This document shows, piece after piece, positions 34,665 to 43,562 of a DNA stretch of 64,000 nucleotides; position 1 is the first letter of the stretch; every line of letters begins with the position of its first letter. The notes under the pieces are model-generated. The model did no database searches and was not told where the DNA came from. It saw only the letters and a program-made list of their open reading frames with translations. Source of the DNA: Frateuria edaphi (lineage in GTDB: Bacteria; Pseudomonadota; Gammaproteobacteria; Xanthomonadales; Rhodanobacteraceae); the NCBI RefSeq assembly GCF_021117405.1, contig NZ_CP088251.1, forward strand, positions 124,001-188,000, read 5' to 3'. The position numbers and the translations under genes were made by a program.

Positions 34665-35795
34665 TCAGTGGCCCGCGCCCATGACCGCAGCCACCAGCAG
34701 GACGCCCCCCAAGAGCCAGAAGTAGCACCAGCCCACGCACCAGTACTTGAGCAGGGTCATCGGCCAGCCCTGGCGGTAGACACGCTTCTGCATCATCAGC
34801 AGATAGGCGGGCATCCACAGCAGGATCGCGGTCTGCAGGTAGTCCACACCACGGCCGGCCCAACCCGCGTGCGGTCGAAGCCAGCCGGCGAACATGCCCA
34901 GAAGGGTGGCCAGCAGGAGTGCGAGGAACAGGAAGGCGTGGCTGTGCAGGGCGACAATGAGATGCTCCATGTAAAGCCGTCGCCTGAAGACATAGAACAG
35001 CTTCAGCAGCAGCGCGAACAGCGGCACCATCACCACCATTGCCTGGGGCAGTACCGCGAAAACGCCGGTGATCAACCGCTCCCGGGCCAGTTGGCGGGCG
35101 TCGGGGTCCTCGCTGCCGAAGGCCTCTTTGAAGTTCGCCTTCGTGCGGTGCAGATACACGTCCACGCGGTCGTTCATGAACTGCGGCAACCAGCCGACAT
35201 GGAAGGTCTGCCCGTCCAACTTGCTGCTCAGGTGTACCGGGCGCGCCGGCGGGGCGCCCAGTTCGGCCTCGCGCTTTCTGGCGGCTTCGCGCAACCGATT
35301 CTCGGCCACATCGATCCCGGCGCCGGCAACCGCCGGGGCGCTCTTGCGGGCCGCTTCCAGCCCACCGATCTGCTTGGCCAAAGCGGCCTGCACTTCCTGT
35401 GGGGTACGCGCGTCGGCGAACGGGTTGCTGGCGGTGGAGTCGGTCTGTACCGCTGTGGCGAGACTCTTGTTCACCACGGCATTGACCGCCAAGTGCACGG
35501 CGAAAAAAGCCAGCAGGCACAGCACGAACATCAGCCGGAACGGCGCCACGTAGCGCTGCCGCCGGCCGGAGAAGTACTCCATGGTGAGGAAGCCGGGCCT
35601 GGTGAGCAGCGGCGGCACCGTGTGCAGGATGCGTCCGTCCACGTGCAGGAACATGTCCATGCCGTCTTCGAGCATGTGATGCACCGGCTTGAGCACGCTG
35701 TGCATGGACTGGCCGCAGTGGTGGCAGAACTCGCCCTCCAGTGGCGTGGCGCAGTTGGCGCAGTGCAGTTTGCCGGCTTCGATCAGCTCGTTCAT
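34665..35795 (-). CDS. DUF3667-type zinc-ribbon membrane protein
   Basis: 376 residues from the ATG at 35795. The N-terminal zinc ribbon (CANC at 12-15 and CHHCGQ at 24-29) is followed by a conserved-looking FLHVDGRILHTVPPLLTRPG block. After that come one membrane segment (about 88-110), a soluble loop with charged helices (about 125-240), and four membrane segments at the C-terminus. This matches proteins annotated DUF3667, membrane proteins with a CxxC...CxxCGQ ribbon, of unknown function. Divergent from the MATE gene. No convincing Shine-Dalgarno. A long antisense frame extends far upstream over the MATE gene, but the zinc ribbon marks the true N-terminus. Confidence 0.78.
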   Translation of the reverse strand: MNELIEAGKLHCANCATPLEGEFCHHCGQSMHSVLKPVHHMLEDGMDMFLHVDGRILHTVPPLLTRPGFLTMEYFSGRRQRYVAPFRLMFVLCLLAFFAVHLAVNAVVNKSLATAVQTDSTASNPFADARTPQEVQAALAKQIGGLEAARKSAPAVAGAGIDVAENRLREAARKREAELGAPPARPVHLSSKLDGQTFHVGWLPQFMNDRVDVYLHRTKANFKEAFGSEDPDARQLARERLITGVFAVLPQAMVVMVPLFALLLKLFYVFRRRLYMEHLIVALHSHAFLFLALLLATLLGMFAGWLRPHAGWAGRGVDYLQTAILLWMPAYLLMMQKRVYRQGWPMTLLKYWCVGWCYFWLLGGVLLVAAVMGAGH

Positions 35796-35900
35796 CGGGA
35801 GGCCGCCCCTGGGAAAGCGTGCGATCTTGGCACAGCGCGCCTGCCGGGGCAGCCCCGGCGACTGGGCTAGAATGGCGCGCCATCCCTGGATGCCGAACCC

Positions 35901-37316
35901 ATGAAGACCATCGACCGCGCGCGCGTCGTGCACGAGGTCGGCGCCACCGTGCGCCTGGCCCTGCCGCTGGTGCTCGCGCAGCTCGCCGCGGTGGGCACCA
36001 ACGTGGTCGATGCGCTGCTGTCCGGGCATTTCAGTGCGCATGTGCTGGGCGCGGTGGCAGTGGGCACCAGCGTGTGGACGCTGGCGATCGTCAGTGGCAT
36101 CGGCGTGATGATGGCGGTGCCGCCGTCGGTCGCGCAGCTCGATGGAGCCAACCGGCGATCGGAGGTCGGCGCGGTGTTCCGCCAGGCGCTGTGGCTGGCG
36201 GTGATCCTGGGCGTGCTGCTGTGGTTCGGCGTGCGCCATGCCGAACCGCTGGTCAACCTGATCGGCGTCACGCCGGGCCTGCGCCACGACGTCAACGAAT
36301 TCCTGCACGCGATCAGCTGGGGCGCGCCGGCGCTGGCCTGTTACTTCACCCTGCGCGGGCTGTCCGAGGGGCTGTCGCTGACGCGCCCGTCGATGATGTT
36401 CAGCCTCGGCGGCCTGGCCGTCCTGGCGCCGCTGGGCTACGTGTTCATGTTCGGCAAGCTCGGGCTGCCGCCGCAGGGCGCGCGCGGCTGCGGCATCGCC
36501 ACGGCCCTGGTGTTGTGGCTGGAGATGCTGGGCTTCCTCGTCTACGTGCTGTGCCATCGCAACTACCGCGGGCTCAACCTGTTCGAGCATTTCGAATGGC
36601 CGCACTGGAAGCGCATCGGCGCGCTGCTGCACATCGGCCTGCCGATGGCGGTGACGTTGCTGGCCGAGGCGGGGTTGTTCGTGGCGACCGCGCTCCTGAT
36701 CGGCACCATGGGCGAGAACGTGGTGGCCAGCCACCAGGTGGCGATCAACGTCGCCTCGGTGTTCTTCATGATCCCGTTGGGGCTGGCCATGGCGATCACC
36801 GTGCGGGTCGGCAACGCGGTGGGTCGCGACGACGCGCGCGGGGTGCGCTATGCCGGCTTCTGCGGCATCGGCCTGGCCCTGCTCACCCAGCTGCTCTCTG
36901 CCGCGGTGATGCTGGGCCTGCCGCATGCGATCGCCTCGCTGTATACGCGCAGCGCGACGGTGATCGACCTGGCCGCACAGTTGCTGGTGCTGGCGGGACT
37001 GTTCCAGTTTTCCGACGGCATCCAGGTCGCTTCCAACGGTGCGCTCAGGGGCCTGAAGGACACCCGCGTGCCGATGGCGATCACCCTGTTCGCGTACTGG
37101 GGCGTGGGCATGCCGGTGGGCTGGTGGCTGGCGTTCCGGCATGGGCTGGGCGCGCGCGGCATGTGGATGGGGCTGATCGCGGGCCTCAGCGTGGCGGCGG
37201 TGCTGCTGTTCGCGCGCTTCTGGCGCAGCGCCTGGCGGCACCGCTGGCTGGCGACCCCCCCGGAAGACACCATGACGGTGCGTTCCCAAGCGGTTACGCT
37301 CAACGATCATCTCTAG
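35901..37316 (+). CDS. MATE family multidrug efflux transporter (NorM-like)
   Basis: 471 residues with twelve membrane segments spread along the protein, two homologous halves. The N-terminal half contains ALPLVLAQLAAVGTNVVDALLSG (family start block, split over the first helix), the second half NGALRGLKDTRVPM. MATE proteins export cationic drugs and metabolites by Na+ or H+ antiport. A -10-like TAGAAT lies at 35868-35873, 27 bp before the ATG, without a clear -35. SppA follows 18 bp after the stop in the same direction. Confidence 0.92.
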   Translation: MKTIDRARVVHEVGATVRLALPLVLAQLAAVGTNVVDALLSGHFSAHVLGAVAVGTSVWTLAIVSGIGVMMAVPPSVAQLDGANRRSEVGAVFRQALWLAVILGVLLWFGVRHAEPLVNLIGVTPGLRHDVNEFLHAISWGAPALACYFTLRGLSEGLSLTRPSMMFSLGGLAVLAPLGYVFMFGKLGLPPQGARGCGIATALVLWLEMLGFLVYVLCHRNYRGLNLFEHFEWPHWKRIGALLHIGLPMAVTLLAEAGLFVATALLIGTMGENVVASHQVAINVASVFFMIPLGLAMAITVRVGNAVGRDDARGVRYAGFCGIGLALLTQLLSAAVMLGLPHAIASLYTRSATVIDLAAQLLVLAGLFQFSDGIQVASNGALRGLKDTRVPMAITLFAYWGVGMPVGWWLAFRHGLGARGMWMGLIAGLSVAAVLLFARFWRSAWRHRWLATPPEDTMTVRSQAVTLNDHL

Positions 37317-37334
37317 CATCAGCGACAACGACCC

Positions 37335-39209
37335 ATGAGCACCCCGCCGCCCCTGCGCCGCCCGAACGGATTCTGGGCCTTCCTCTGCGTGATCGGCCGC
37401 GGCTTCAACGTGGTGCGGCTGGTGATCCTCAATCTGGTGTTCTTCGTGCTGCTGTTCGTCGTGCTGCTGCTCCTCGGCGGCGTGGCGGGCAGCCGCATGG
37501 CGCACACCATCAAGGACTCAAGCGTGCTGGTGCTCCAGCCCAGGGGCGAGTTGGTCGAGCAGTACAGCATCGAGCCCCTGCAGCGCGCGCTGGAGAGTCT
37601 CTCCGGCGAGCCGCCCAAGCAGTTGCAGATGCGCGACCTGGTCGGCGCCATCGACGCGGCGGCCACGGACAAGCGGATCAGCCGCATCCTGCTGCTGCCG
37701 GACGAACTCAAGGGCGGCGGCTTCGCCGCGCTGCGCGAGGTGGGCGCGGCGCTGGACCGTTTCCGCGCCGCCGGCAAGCCGGTGATCGTGTGGGGCGTGA
37801 ATCTCGACCAGGGCCAGTACTACCTGGCTGCGCACGCCGACCGCATCCTGCTCGACCCGCAGGGCGGAGTGATGATCACCGGCCTGGCGAGCTACCGGCT
37901 GTTCTACAAGGACCTGCTCGACAAGCTCGGCGTGGACGTGCACCTGTTCCGCGTCGGCCGCTACAAGAGCGCCGCGGAGCCCTACATCCTCGACCACGCC
38001 TCGGACGATTCCAAGGCGGCCGACCGCTTCTGGATGAGCGGGCTCTGGGACGAATACATCGACGAGGTGGCCAGGCTGCGCCGGCTCGATCCGGCCACCT
38101 TCCGCGCCGACATCGACAACCTGCCCCAGGCGATCGAGCGCACCGGCGGCGACCTCGCCCAGCTGGCGCAGGACGAGCATCTGGTCGATGGCACCGCCAC
38201 CCGCGCGCAACTCGACGCGATGATGCGCAAGGCCGGCGTGCCGGCCGGCGACAAGCCGCAGGAGGGCTTCCGCCAGGTGAGCCTGGCGCGCTACGTCGCC
38301 AACCTCGAACATGACAGCCCGTTCGCCTCGGGCGTGGCCGTGGTGGTGGCCGAAGGCGAGATCGTCGGCGGCCGGCAACCGCAAGGCAGCGTCGGCGGCG
38401 AGTCCACCGCCGCGCTGATCCGCGCGGCGCGGCAGGACCGGCGCACCAAGGCGCTGGTGCTCCGGATCAATTCCCCCGGCGGCGAGGTCTATGCCGCCGA
38501 GCAGATCCGCCGCGAGGTCGAGCTGACCCGCAAGGCCGGCATCCCGGTGGTGGTCTCGATGGGCAACGTGGCCGCCAGCGGCGGCTACTGGATCGCGATG
38601 AACGCCGATCGCATCTATGCCGACCCGAACACCATCACCGGTTCGATCGGCATCTTCGGCATGTACTACGCGGTGCCGGGCACGCTGGAAAAGATCGGCA
38701 TCCACAGCGACGGCGTGGGTACCGGCCCGATGGCCGGCGCGTTCGACATCACCCGGCCGCTCGATCCGCAGGCGGGCCAGGTGATCCAGGCGATCATCAA
38801 CAAGGGTTATCGCGACTTCGTGGGCAAGGTCGCCCAGGCACGCGGCAAGAACTTCGAGGCGATCGATGCGATCGCGCAGGGTCGCGTGTGGACCGGCCGC
38901 CAAGCACTCGAGCGCGGGTTGGTCGACCAGCTCGGCGGCCTCGATGCCGCGCTCGACCAGGCCGCGGCGCTGGCGAAGCTGGGCAAGGGTTACCACGTGC
39001 ACTACGTCGAGGCGCCGCTTGGCGGCTTCGAGCAGTTCCTGGTCGGCATGAACCAGAGCGCGATGGTGCAGATGGCGCAGGGCTATGGCCTGCGGCTGCC
39101 GTCATGGCTGGCCGAACTGCCGCAACTGGCCCCCGAGCTCAAGCTGCTGCGCCACGCGCAGGCCGGCCGACCGAACGTCTACGCCTATTGCTTCTGCGCA
39201 GCGCGCTGA
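37335..39209 (+). CDS. sppA: Signal peptide peptidase SppA, 67K type
   Basis: 624 residues, the long tandem-domain form. One N-terminal membrane anchor (about 28-52). Catalytic lysine K211 in GRYKSAAEP (first domain) and catalytic serine S415 in VAASGGYW (second domain), the Ser-Lys dyad known from E. coli SppA (K209, S409). LRINSPGGEVYAAEQIR and TITGSIGIFGMYY also match. It digests leftover signal peptides in the inner membrane. Located 18 bp after the MATE transporter, so likely co-transcribed. Confidence 0.95.
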   Translation: MSTPPPLRRPNGFWAFLCVIGRGFNVVRLVILNLVFFVLLFVVLLLLGGVAGSRMAHTIKDSSVLVLQPRGELVEQYSIEPLQRALESLSGEPPKQLQMRDLVGAIDAAATDKRISRILLLPDELKGGGFAALREVGAALDRFRAAGKPVIVWGVNLDQGQYYLAAHADRILLDPQGGVMITGLASYRLFYKDLLDKLGVDVHLFRVGRYKSAAEPYILDHASDDSKAADRFWMSGLWDEYIDEVARLRRLDPATFRADIDNLPQAIERTGGDLAQLAQDEHLVDGTATRAQLDAMMRKAGVPAGDKPQEGFRQVSLARYVANLEHDSPFASGVAVVVAEGEIVGGRQPQGSVGGESTAALIRAARQDRRTKALVLRINSPGGEVYAAEQIRREVELTRKAGIPVVVSMGNVAASGGYWIAMNADRIYADPNTITGSIGIFGMYYAVPGTLEKIGIHSDGVGTGPMAGAFDITRPLDPQAGQVIQAIINKGYRDFVGKVAQARGKNFEAIDAIAQGRVWTGRQALERGLVDQLGGLDAALDQAAALAKLGKGYHVHYVEAPLGGFEQFLVGMNQSAMVQMAQGYGLRLPSWLAELPQLAPELKLLRHAQAGRPNVYAYCFCAAR

Positions 39210-39303
39210 CGCCGCCCTGATCCTTCCCGGTTACGGGGAAGGGCGCCCAGAGGCGGAAATGGGGAAGGCCTTGCGGAAGGCCCATCCTGGCCAGCTGGAG
39301 CGC

Positions 39304-39338
39304 GTAGGGTGGGCTTCAGCCCATGGTGCACCCTGCGC
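39304..39338. repeat. GGGTGGGCTTC-type inverted repeat
   Basis: GTAGGGTGGGCTTCAGCCCA followed by TGGTGCACCCTGCGC: an inner palindrome TGGGCTTCAGCCCA and outer AGGGTG / CACCCT pairing. Sits between convergent sppA and the small lipoprotein gene. Related sequence lies at 40424 and a larger version at 51737. Just upstream, at 39230, CCTTCCC/GGGGAAGG may be a decayed CCCTCTCC element. Confidence 0.55.
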
Positions 39339-39340
39339 GG

Positions 39341-39550
39341 TCACTGCTCCGCGTCGTCCAGCGCCTTCTGCTGCTCCTTGGCGCGATCGTCGACCAGCTT
39401 CTGCACGTCCTTTGCCTTCTGCTCGTCCTTCTTCATGTCGTCCCACGGCGCGGCCACGCGCTTGGATGCAGCGGTGGCCTGCGGTTCGGGCGCCTTGTTC
39501 GAGCAGCCGGCCAACGCAAGCAGGCAGGCGAGTGGCAGCAATAGCTTCAT
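39341..39550 (-). CDS. Small lipoprotein, 69 aa
   Basis: 69 residues. Clear lipoprotein signal with lipobox LAGC (C16). The mature part of about 54 residues is highly charged and helical (DEQKAKDVQKLVDDRAKEQQ, then KALDDAEQ) and could form a coiled coil, a shape reminiscent of Lpp-type or entericidin-like small lipoproteins but without recognisable identity. GGGGAACCACC before the ATG supplies a possible Shine-Dalgarno. Function unknown. Confidence 0.78.
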   Translation of the reverse strand: MKLLLPLACLLALAGCSNKAPEPQATAASKRVAAPWDDMKKDEQKAKDVQKLVDDRAKEQQKALDDAEQ

Positions 39551-39630
39551 GGTGGTTCCCCTTGTCGACCGGACTTCAGTGTCCCGCCGCCGCGCGATGG
39601 CGGCAAGCGCATCGGCTAAGCTCTGCGCCC

Positions 39631-40413
39631 ATGAACCTGCGCACCGACGCCTGGCAGCTCACCGGCCACACCGCCCTGATCACCGGCGCCAGCAAGGGCA
39701 TCGGCCTGGCCGTCGCGCGCGAGCTCGGTGGGCTGGGCGCGGACCTGCTGCTGGTGGCCCGCGACGACGTCCACCTGGAGCAGGTACGCGCCGAACTGGC
39801 CGAGGACCTGCCCGGGCGCGAGGTGCTGGCCTTCGGCGCCGACCTGACCGAGGAAGAGGAACGGCTGGCGGTGTTCGACTGGATCGCCGACCTGGACGCG
39901 CCGGTCTCGCTTCTGGTCAACAACGCCGGCGGCAATGCGCCCGACGCTACGCTCGCCTACGACAGCGCCGACTACCGCGCGATCTTCGAGCAGAACCTGT
40001 TCAGCGCCTTCGAGATGTGCCGGTTGGCGCATCCGCACCTGGCCGAGCACGGCAACGCGGCGATCGTGAACGTCGGTTCCGTTTCCGGCGTGGTGCATGT
40101 ACGCACCGGCTCGCCCTACGGCATGGCCAAGGCCGCGCTGCACCAGCTCACCCGCAACCTGGCGGTGGAATGGGCGGTGGACGGCATCCGCGTAAACGCG
40201 GTGGCACCCTGGTACATCCGCACGCAACGCTCGGAGCCGGCGCTGGCCGACGCGGATTACCTGGAGGAAGTGCTCGATCGCACGCCACTCAAGCGCATCG
40301 GCGAGCCGGAGGAAGTGGCCGCCGCGGTGGCCTTCCTGTGCCTGCCCGCGGCCGGCTACATCACCGGCCAGGTGCTGGCGGTGGATGGCGGGTTCCTGAG
40401 CTTCGGCTTCTGA
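39631..40413 (+). CDS. SDR family oxidoreductase (tropinone reductase-like)
   Basis: 260 residues, classical short-chain dehydrogenase. Cofactor motif TGASKGIG (20-27), NNAGGN, active-site serine in VGSVSGVV and YGMAK, then AVAPWYIRT and an end typical of the family (ITGQVLAVDGGFLSFGF). The overall pattern is that of NADP-dependent ketoreductases similar to plant tropinone reductases; the substrate is unknown. A TAAGCT hexamer lies eight bases before the ATG with no Shine-Dalgarno between, so the transcript may be leaderless. Followed by another decayed GGGTGGGCTTC-type repeat. Confidence 0.9.
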   Translation: MNLRTDAWQLTGHTALITGASKGIGLAVARELGGLGADLLLVARDDVHLEQVRAELAEDLPGREVLAFGADLTEEEERLAVFDWIADLDAPVSLLVNNAGGNAPDATLAYDSADYRAIFEQNLFSAFEMCRLAHPHLAEHGNAAIVNVGSVSGVVHVRTGSPYGMAKAALHQLTRNLAVEWAVDGIRVNAVAPWYIRTQRSEPALADADYLEEVLDRTPLKRIGEPEEVAAAVAFLCLPAAGYITGQVLAVDGGFLSFGF

Positions 40414-40491
40414 CTTCCGCATGGTGGGCTTCGGCCCGCCAGGCGCGCAGCCGCGAGGAGCGGTCGGCTGAAGCCAATCCTGCAAAGGCCG

Positions 40492-41154
40492 TCAGTCGCC
40501 GCAGTTGGTCAGTTGCGCCTGCAGCTGCGCCTCGCGTTTCTCCAGCGGCGGGCGCTGGCTCTTGAAGGCGTTGCCGAGCTTGTGCTCGTTCTGGTCGTAG
40601 GCGTCCTGCAGGGCCTGGCAGGTCTCCTCGACGTCCATCTCGCGGCACTGGTCCTGCACCCAGACGTAGTCGTTGGCGACCATGCCGGAGGTGACGCGCC
40701 CGCGGTTGGCTTCCGGCGCGGAGATGCCCGCCGCGCCACGGTCGGGGCCGTACACCTCCGACAGTGGCAATTGTTCGGCCCCGAGCACGCCGTAGGGCGC
40801 CTGGTAGGGCGGCGGGTTGCCGTTGTCGCTCAGGTAGGTCTTGCCGTCGGTGGCGCGCACGCAGGTGTACATCAGCGGCAGGGGCGCGGAAGGGGCGCGA
40901 GCCGGTGGCGGAGCGGCGGGTTCCGGCGGCGCCCCGGAGGTCGGCGGGGCGGCCGGCCGCGGCGCCGCGGGGGCATCGGCGACCTGCATCGTGCGTTGCT
41001 GCTGGCCGGCGCCGCAGGGGGTGTCCTGGTAGATCACCCGGCCGTCGGCGGTGGTGCACTCGTAGATCGTGGTGGCCGCTGCATTGCCGCACCACGCCAG
41101 TCCGGCGAAGAGCAGGCCGAGGCCCAGCAAAATGGAAAGAGGCGGGCAGCGCAT
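40492..41154 (-). CDS. Exported DUF4124-domain protein
   Basis: 220 residues from the ATG at 41154. Signal peptide to about residue 27 (GNAAAT), then the DUF4124 core TIYECTTADGRVIYQDTPCG, a Pro/Ala-rich linker (about 60-90), a second DUF4124-like repeat (MYTCVRATDGKTYLSDNGNP), and a C-terminal region with CREMDVEETCQALQDAYDQN. DUF4124 domains sit in small periplasmic proteins of proteobacteria and are of unknown role. Cysteines are paired (two per repeat region), so disulfides are likely. Nothing links it to neighbours. Confidence 0.8.
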   Translation of the reverse strand: MRCPPLSILLGLGLLFAGLAWCGNAAATTIYECTTADGRVIYQDTPCGAGQQQRTMQVADAPAAPRPAAPPTSGAPPEPAAPPPARAPSAPLPLMYTCVRATDGKTYLSDNGNPPPYQAPYGVLGAEQLPLSEVYGPDRGAAGISAPEANRGRVTSGMVANDYVWVQDQCREMDVEETCQALQDAYDQNEHKLGNAFKSQRPPLEKREAQLQAQLTNCGD

Positions 41155-41330
41155 GGGGCGATTGTAGGACCGGGACGAGTGAACCGGGCGGCTGAAAATC
41201 CCCTGCGCGGTCGCGCCGGAGGGAGGCGGCCGCCGATCGCCTTGTCCCGTCGTCTCCCGCGAGCCCGACCTCCCGCGCCAGCCTCCCATTTGATAAAGGA
41301 TGCGGGAGCAGGCGCGGGCGCAGTCTGAGG

Positions 41331-42272
41331 CTAGAAATCGGGCTCGTGTTCCTCGGCGGCGAAGCCCAGCGTCACCGCGCCCTCGCCCACGTTGACCATG
41401 CCGGTGATGCTCATCGGCGCTTCGAGCAGTGACACGCCGGTCTCATCGCACGCCTGGCGCAGGGCGTCGTAGCCGGGCAGCTTGGCCAGTTCGGCCAGGT
41501 TGCCGCCGTAGCTGACGCAGACCACCGGCACCATCAGGCCGGCGCGCACGCGCCTGGTGGCATAGCCGAACAGCATTTCGGCGCCGTGCTCGAAACCGCG
41601 CACCTTGCCGACCGGGCCCGTCTCGCCGCGGAAGCAGCGCAGCAGCGGCTTGATGTCCAGCGCCGTGCCGACCACCGCGCTGAACAGGCTGACGCTGCGG
41701 TCGCCACGCTTGCGGGTGCGGCTGCGCAGGTGGTGCAGGTCGCGCGGCAGCATGTAACCGTAGGTATGGTTGGCGACCACGCCCAGGCGCTCGCGGATCG
41801 CCGGCGGCGCTTCGCCGGCCTGGATCAGCCGCGTCGCCTCGAACACCGCGGGGCCCTCACCGGCGAACACGTTGCGCGTGTCGACCACGCGCATCAGGAA
41901 CGGGCCCGGCACGCCGGCGCGCTCGCGCACCTCGCGGTAGTTCTTGAGGATCGCGAAACTGGCCTTGAGCACGTGCTCGTGGATCGGGCTGCGCGTGGCG
42001 GTGATGGTCAGGCAGAACACGCAGTCCTGCTCCAGCACCAGCTTGTCCAGGAACATCCGTTGTACGTCCTCGACCGAGCACGGTTCGGTCTCGGCCGCGT
42101 GGGTGCCGGCCAGCTTCATGTACAGGAAGCGGTCGATCTCCTCCTGGTTGCGGTCGTCCTTGAACACGCTTCCGTCGAGCTTCACGATGATCGGCATCAC
42201 CGCGATGCCGTGTTGCTCGAGGAACGCCTGCGGAAGGTCGCAGGACGCGTCGATAGCCAGCCCCATCCGCAT
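41331..42272 (-). CDS. DegV family (fatty-acid-binding) protein
   Basis: 313 residues of the DegV fold. N-terminal MGLAIDASCDLPQAFL (usual: DSTCDLP), then the lipid-binding threonine/serine region TITATRSPIHE, and VSYGGNLAE. The end SITGMVNVGEGAVTLGF matches the usual GPVIGTHTGPGA-like end loosely. In Firmicutes such proteins are the FakB acyl-chain carriers for FakA fatty acid kinase. No kinase partner is seen here, so a fatty-acid-binding role is inferred. Divergent from the AMP nucleosidase gene. Confidence 0.82.
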   Translation of the reverse strand: MRMGLAIDASCDLPQAFLEQHGIAVMPIIVKLDGSVFKDDRNQEEIDRFLYMKLAGTHAAETEPCSVEDVQRMFLDKLVLEQDCVFCLTITATRSPIHEHVLKASFAILKNYREVRERAGVPGPFLMRVVDTRNVFAGEGPAVFEATRLIQAGEAPPAIRERLGVVANHTYGYMLPRDLHHLRSRTRKRGDRSVSLFSAVVGTALDIKPLLRCFRGETGPVGKVRGFEHGAEMLFGYATRRVRAGLMVPVVCVSYGGNLAELAKLPGYDALRQACDETGVSLLEAPMSITGMVNVGEGAVTLGFAAEEHEPDF

Positions 42273-42410
42273 GTGTCATTCCCCCTGGTCAATGACGCGT
42301 CGAACATAACACGCACGTCAATATTGCGACTTGGGTCATGGTGCGCGGTTTCCACTTGGGTTATCGGCTGCTTGCGCGAGCGCTTGAGTGACGATCCGGT
42401 GCACGCACCG

Positions 42411-42416
42411 TAGAAT
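42411..42416 (+). promoter_or_regulatory. Candidate -10 of the AMP nucleosidase gene
   Basis: TAGAAT with TGACGA 16 bp upstream (42389-42394). Predicts a leader of about 75 nt. Tentative. Confidence 0.35.
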
Positions 42417-42498
42417 GCCCGCACTCGAATGGCTCCTGCCGGCGTGGCGTCGCCGGCGCGCGCATCGCGATCGCGGTGCGTTTCCCTTCGGATACACC

Positions 42499-43290
42499 AT
42501 GAAAGACAAGCAAGCGATCGTCTCCAACTGGCTGCCGCGGTATACCGGCACGCCGCTGGAACAGTTCGGCCAGCACATCCTGCTGACCAATTTCGGCCTG
42601 TACGTGGACCTGTTCGCGCAGTGGCATGGCGTGGAAGTGCAGGGCCGTGACCGGCCGATGCCCAACGCCACCGCCGACGGCATCACCCTGATCAACTTCG
42701 GCATGGGCAGTCCCAACGCCGCCACGGTGATGGACCTGCTCAGCGCGGTGCAGCCGCACGCGGCGCTGTTCCTGGGCAAGTGCGGCGGCCTCAAGAAGAA
42801 GAACCAGCTTGGCGACCTGGTGTTGCCGATCGCCGCGATCCGCGGTGAAGGCACCTCCGGTGACTACCTCCTGCCCGAGGTGCCGGCCCTGCCGGCGTTC
42901 CAGCTGCAGCGCGCGGTTTCCACCATGATCCGCGACCTCGGCCACGACTACTGGACCGGGACCGTCTACACCACCAACCGGCGCGTGTGGGAACACGACG
43001 AGGCGTTCAAGGACTACCTGCGCCGCACCCGCTGCATGGCGGTGGACATGGAGACGGCGACCATCTTCGCGGCGGGCTTCGCCAACAAGATTCCCTGCGG
43101 CGCGCTGCTGCTGGTGTCCGACCAGCCGATGGTCCCCGAGGGCGTCAAGACCGAAGCCAGCGACCGCAGCGTGACCGAGAAGTACGTCGAGGCGCACATC
43201 CGCATCGGCATCGAGGCGCTCAAGCTGGTCCGCCGCAACGGGCGCAGCGTCAAGCACCTGCGCTTCGAGGACGAGATGGAAGGCGACTGA
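42499..43290 (+). CDS. amn: AMP nucleosidase (short form)
   Basis: 263 residues from the ATG at 42499, a single nucleoside-phosphorylase-fold domain. Features: INFGMGSPNAATVMDLL, LFLGKCGGLKKKNQLGD (phosphate/ribose site), VDMETATIFAAGF (the nucleoside-binding ME motif) and LLVSDQPMVPEGVKT. The shape and length match the short AMP nucleosidases found outside enterobacteria (E. coli Amn has 484 residues with an extra N-terminal domain). It would split AMP into adenine and ribose 5-phosphate. Another purine phosphorylase function cannot be fully excluded. Start at 42499 chosen because the upstream frame is Arg-rich and not conserved-looking. Confidence 0.82.
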   Translation: MKDKQAIVSNWLPRYTGTPLEQFGQHILLTNFGLYVDLFAQWHGVEVQGRDRPMPNATADGITLINFGMGSPNAATVMDLLSAVQPHAALFLGKCGGLKKKNQLGDLVLPIAAIRGEGTSGDYLLPEVPALPAFQLQRAVSTMIRDLGHDYWTGTVYTTNRRVWEHDEAFKDYLRRTRCMAVDMETATIFAAGFANKIPCGALLLVSDQPMVPEGVKTEASDRSVTEKYVEAHIRIGIEALKLVRRNGRSVKHLRFEDEMEGD

Positions 43291-43300
43291 TGCCTTGAAG

Positions 43301-43322
43301 CCCTCCCCTTCGGGGGAGAGGC
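43301..43322. repeat. CCCTCTCC-type palindrome in the amn to ThDP-enzyme gap
   Basis: CCCTCCCC, loop TTC, GGGGGAGAGG. Sits 10 bp after the amn stop. The remaining 240 bp before the next gene show no further signal except a possible Shine-Dalgarno AAGGAG at 43547. Confidence 0.55.
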
Positions 43323-43562
43323 CAGGGCGCGCAAGAATCTGCGCCGCGGATTGCGTCCGCATCGCGCCGCTTTCACCCGCAGATGACCGCCTGCGCGGCA
43401 AGGTGGGGGAGTCCGATCCCCAGCGCGTGTCGGCGTCGACGTTCGTCCGTTCCGCCGATCCTTGCCAGACCCCCACCGCTCTGACAGGCACGCGCTCCCC
43501 GCGCGAGGCGAACCCTTGCGCCCGTCCCGCGGCGCCCCGCGCCCGCAAGGAGCCAGCAACCC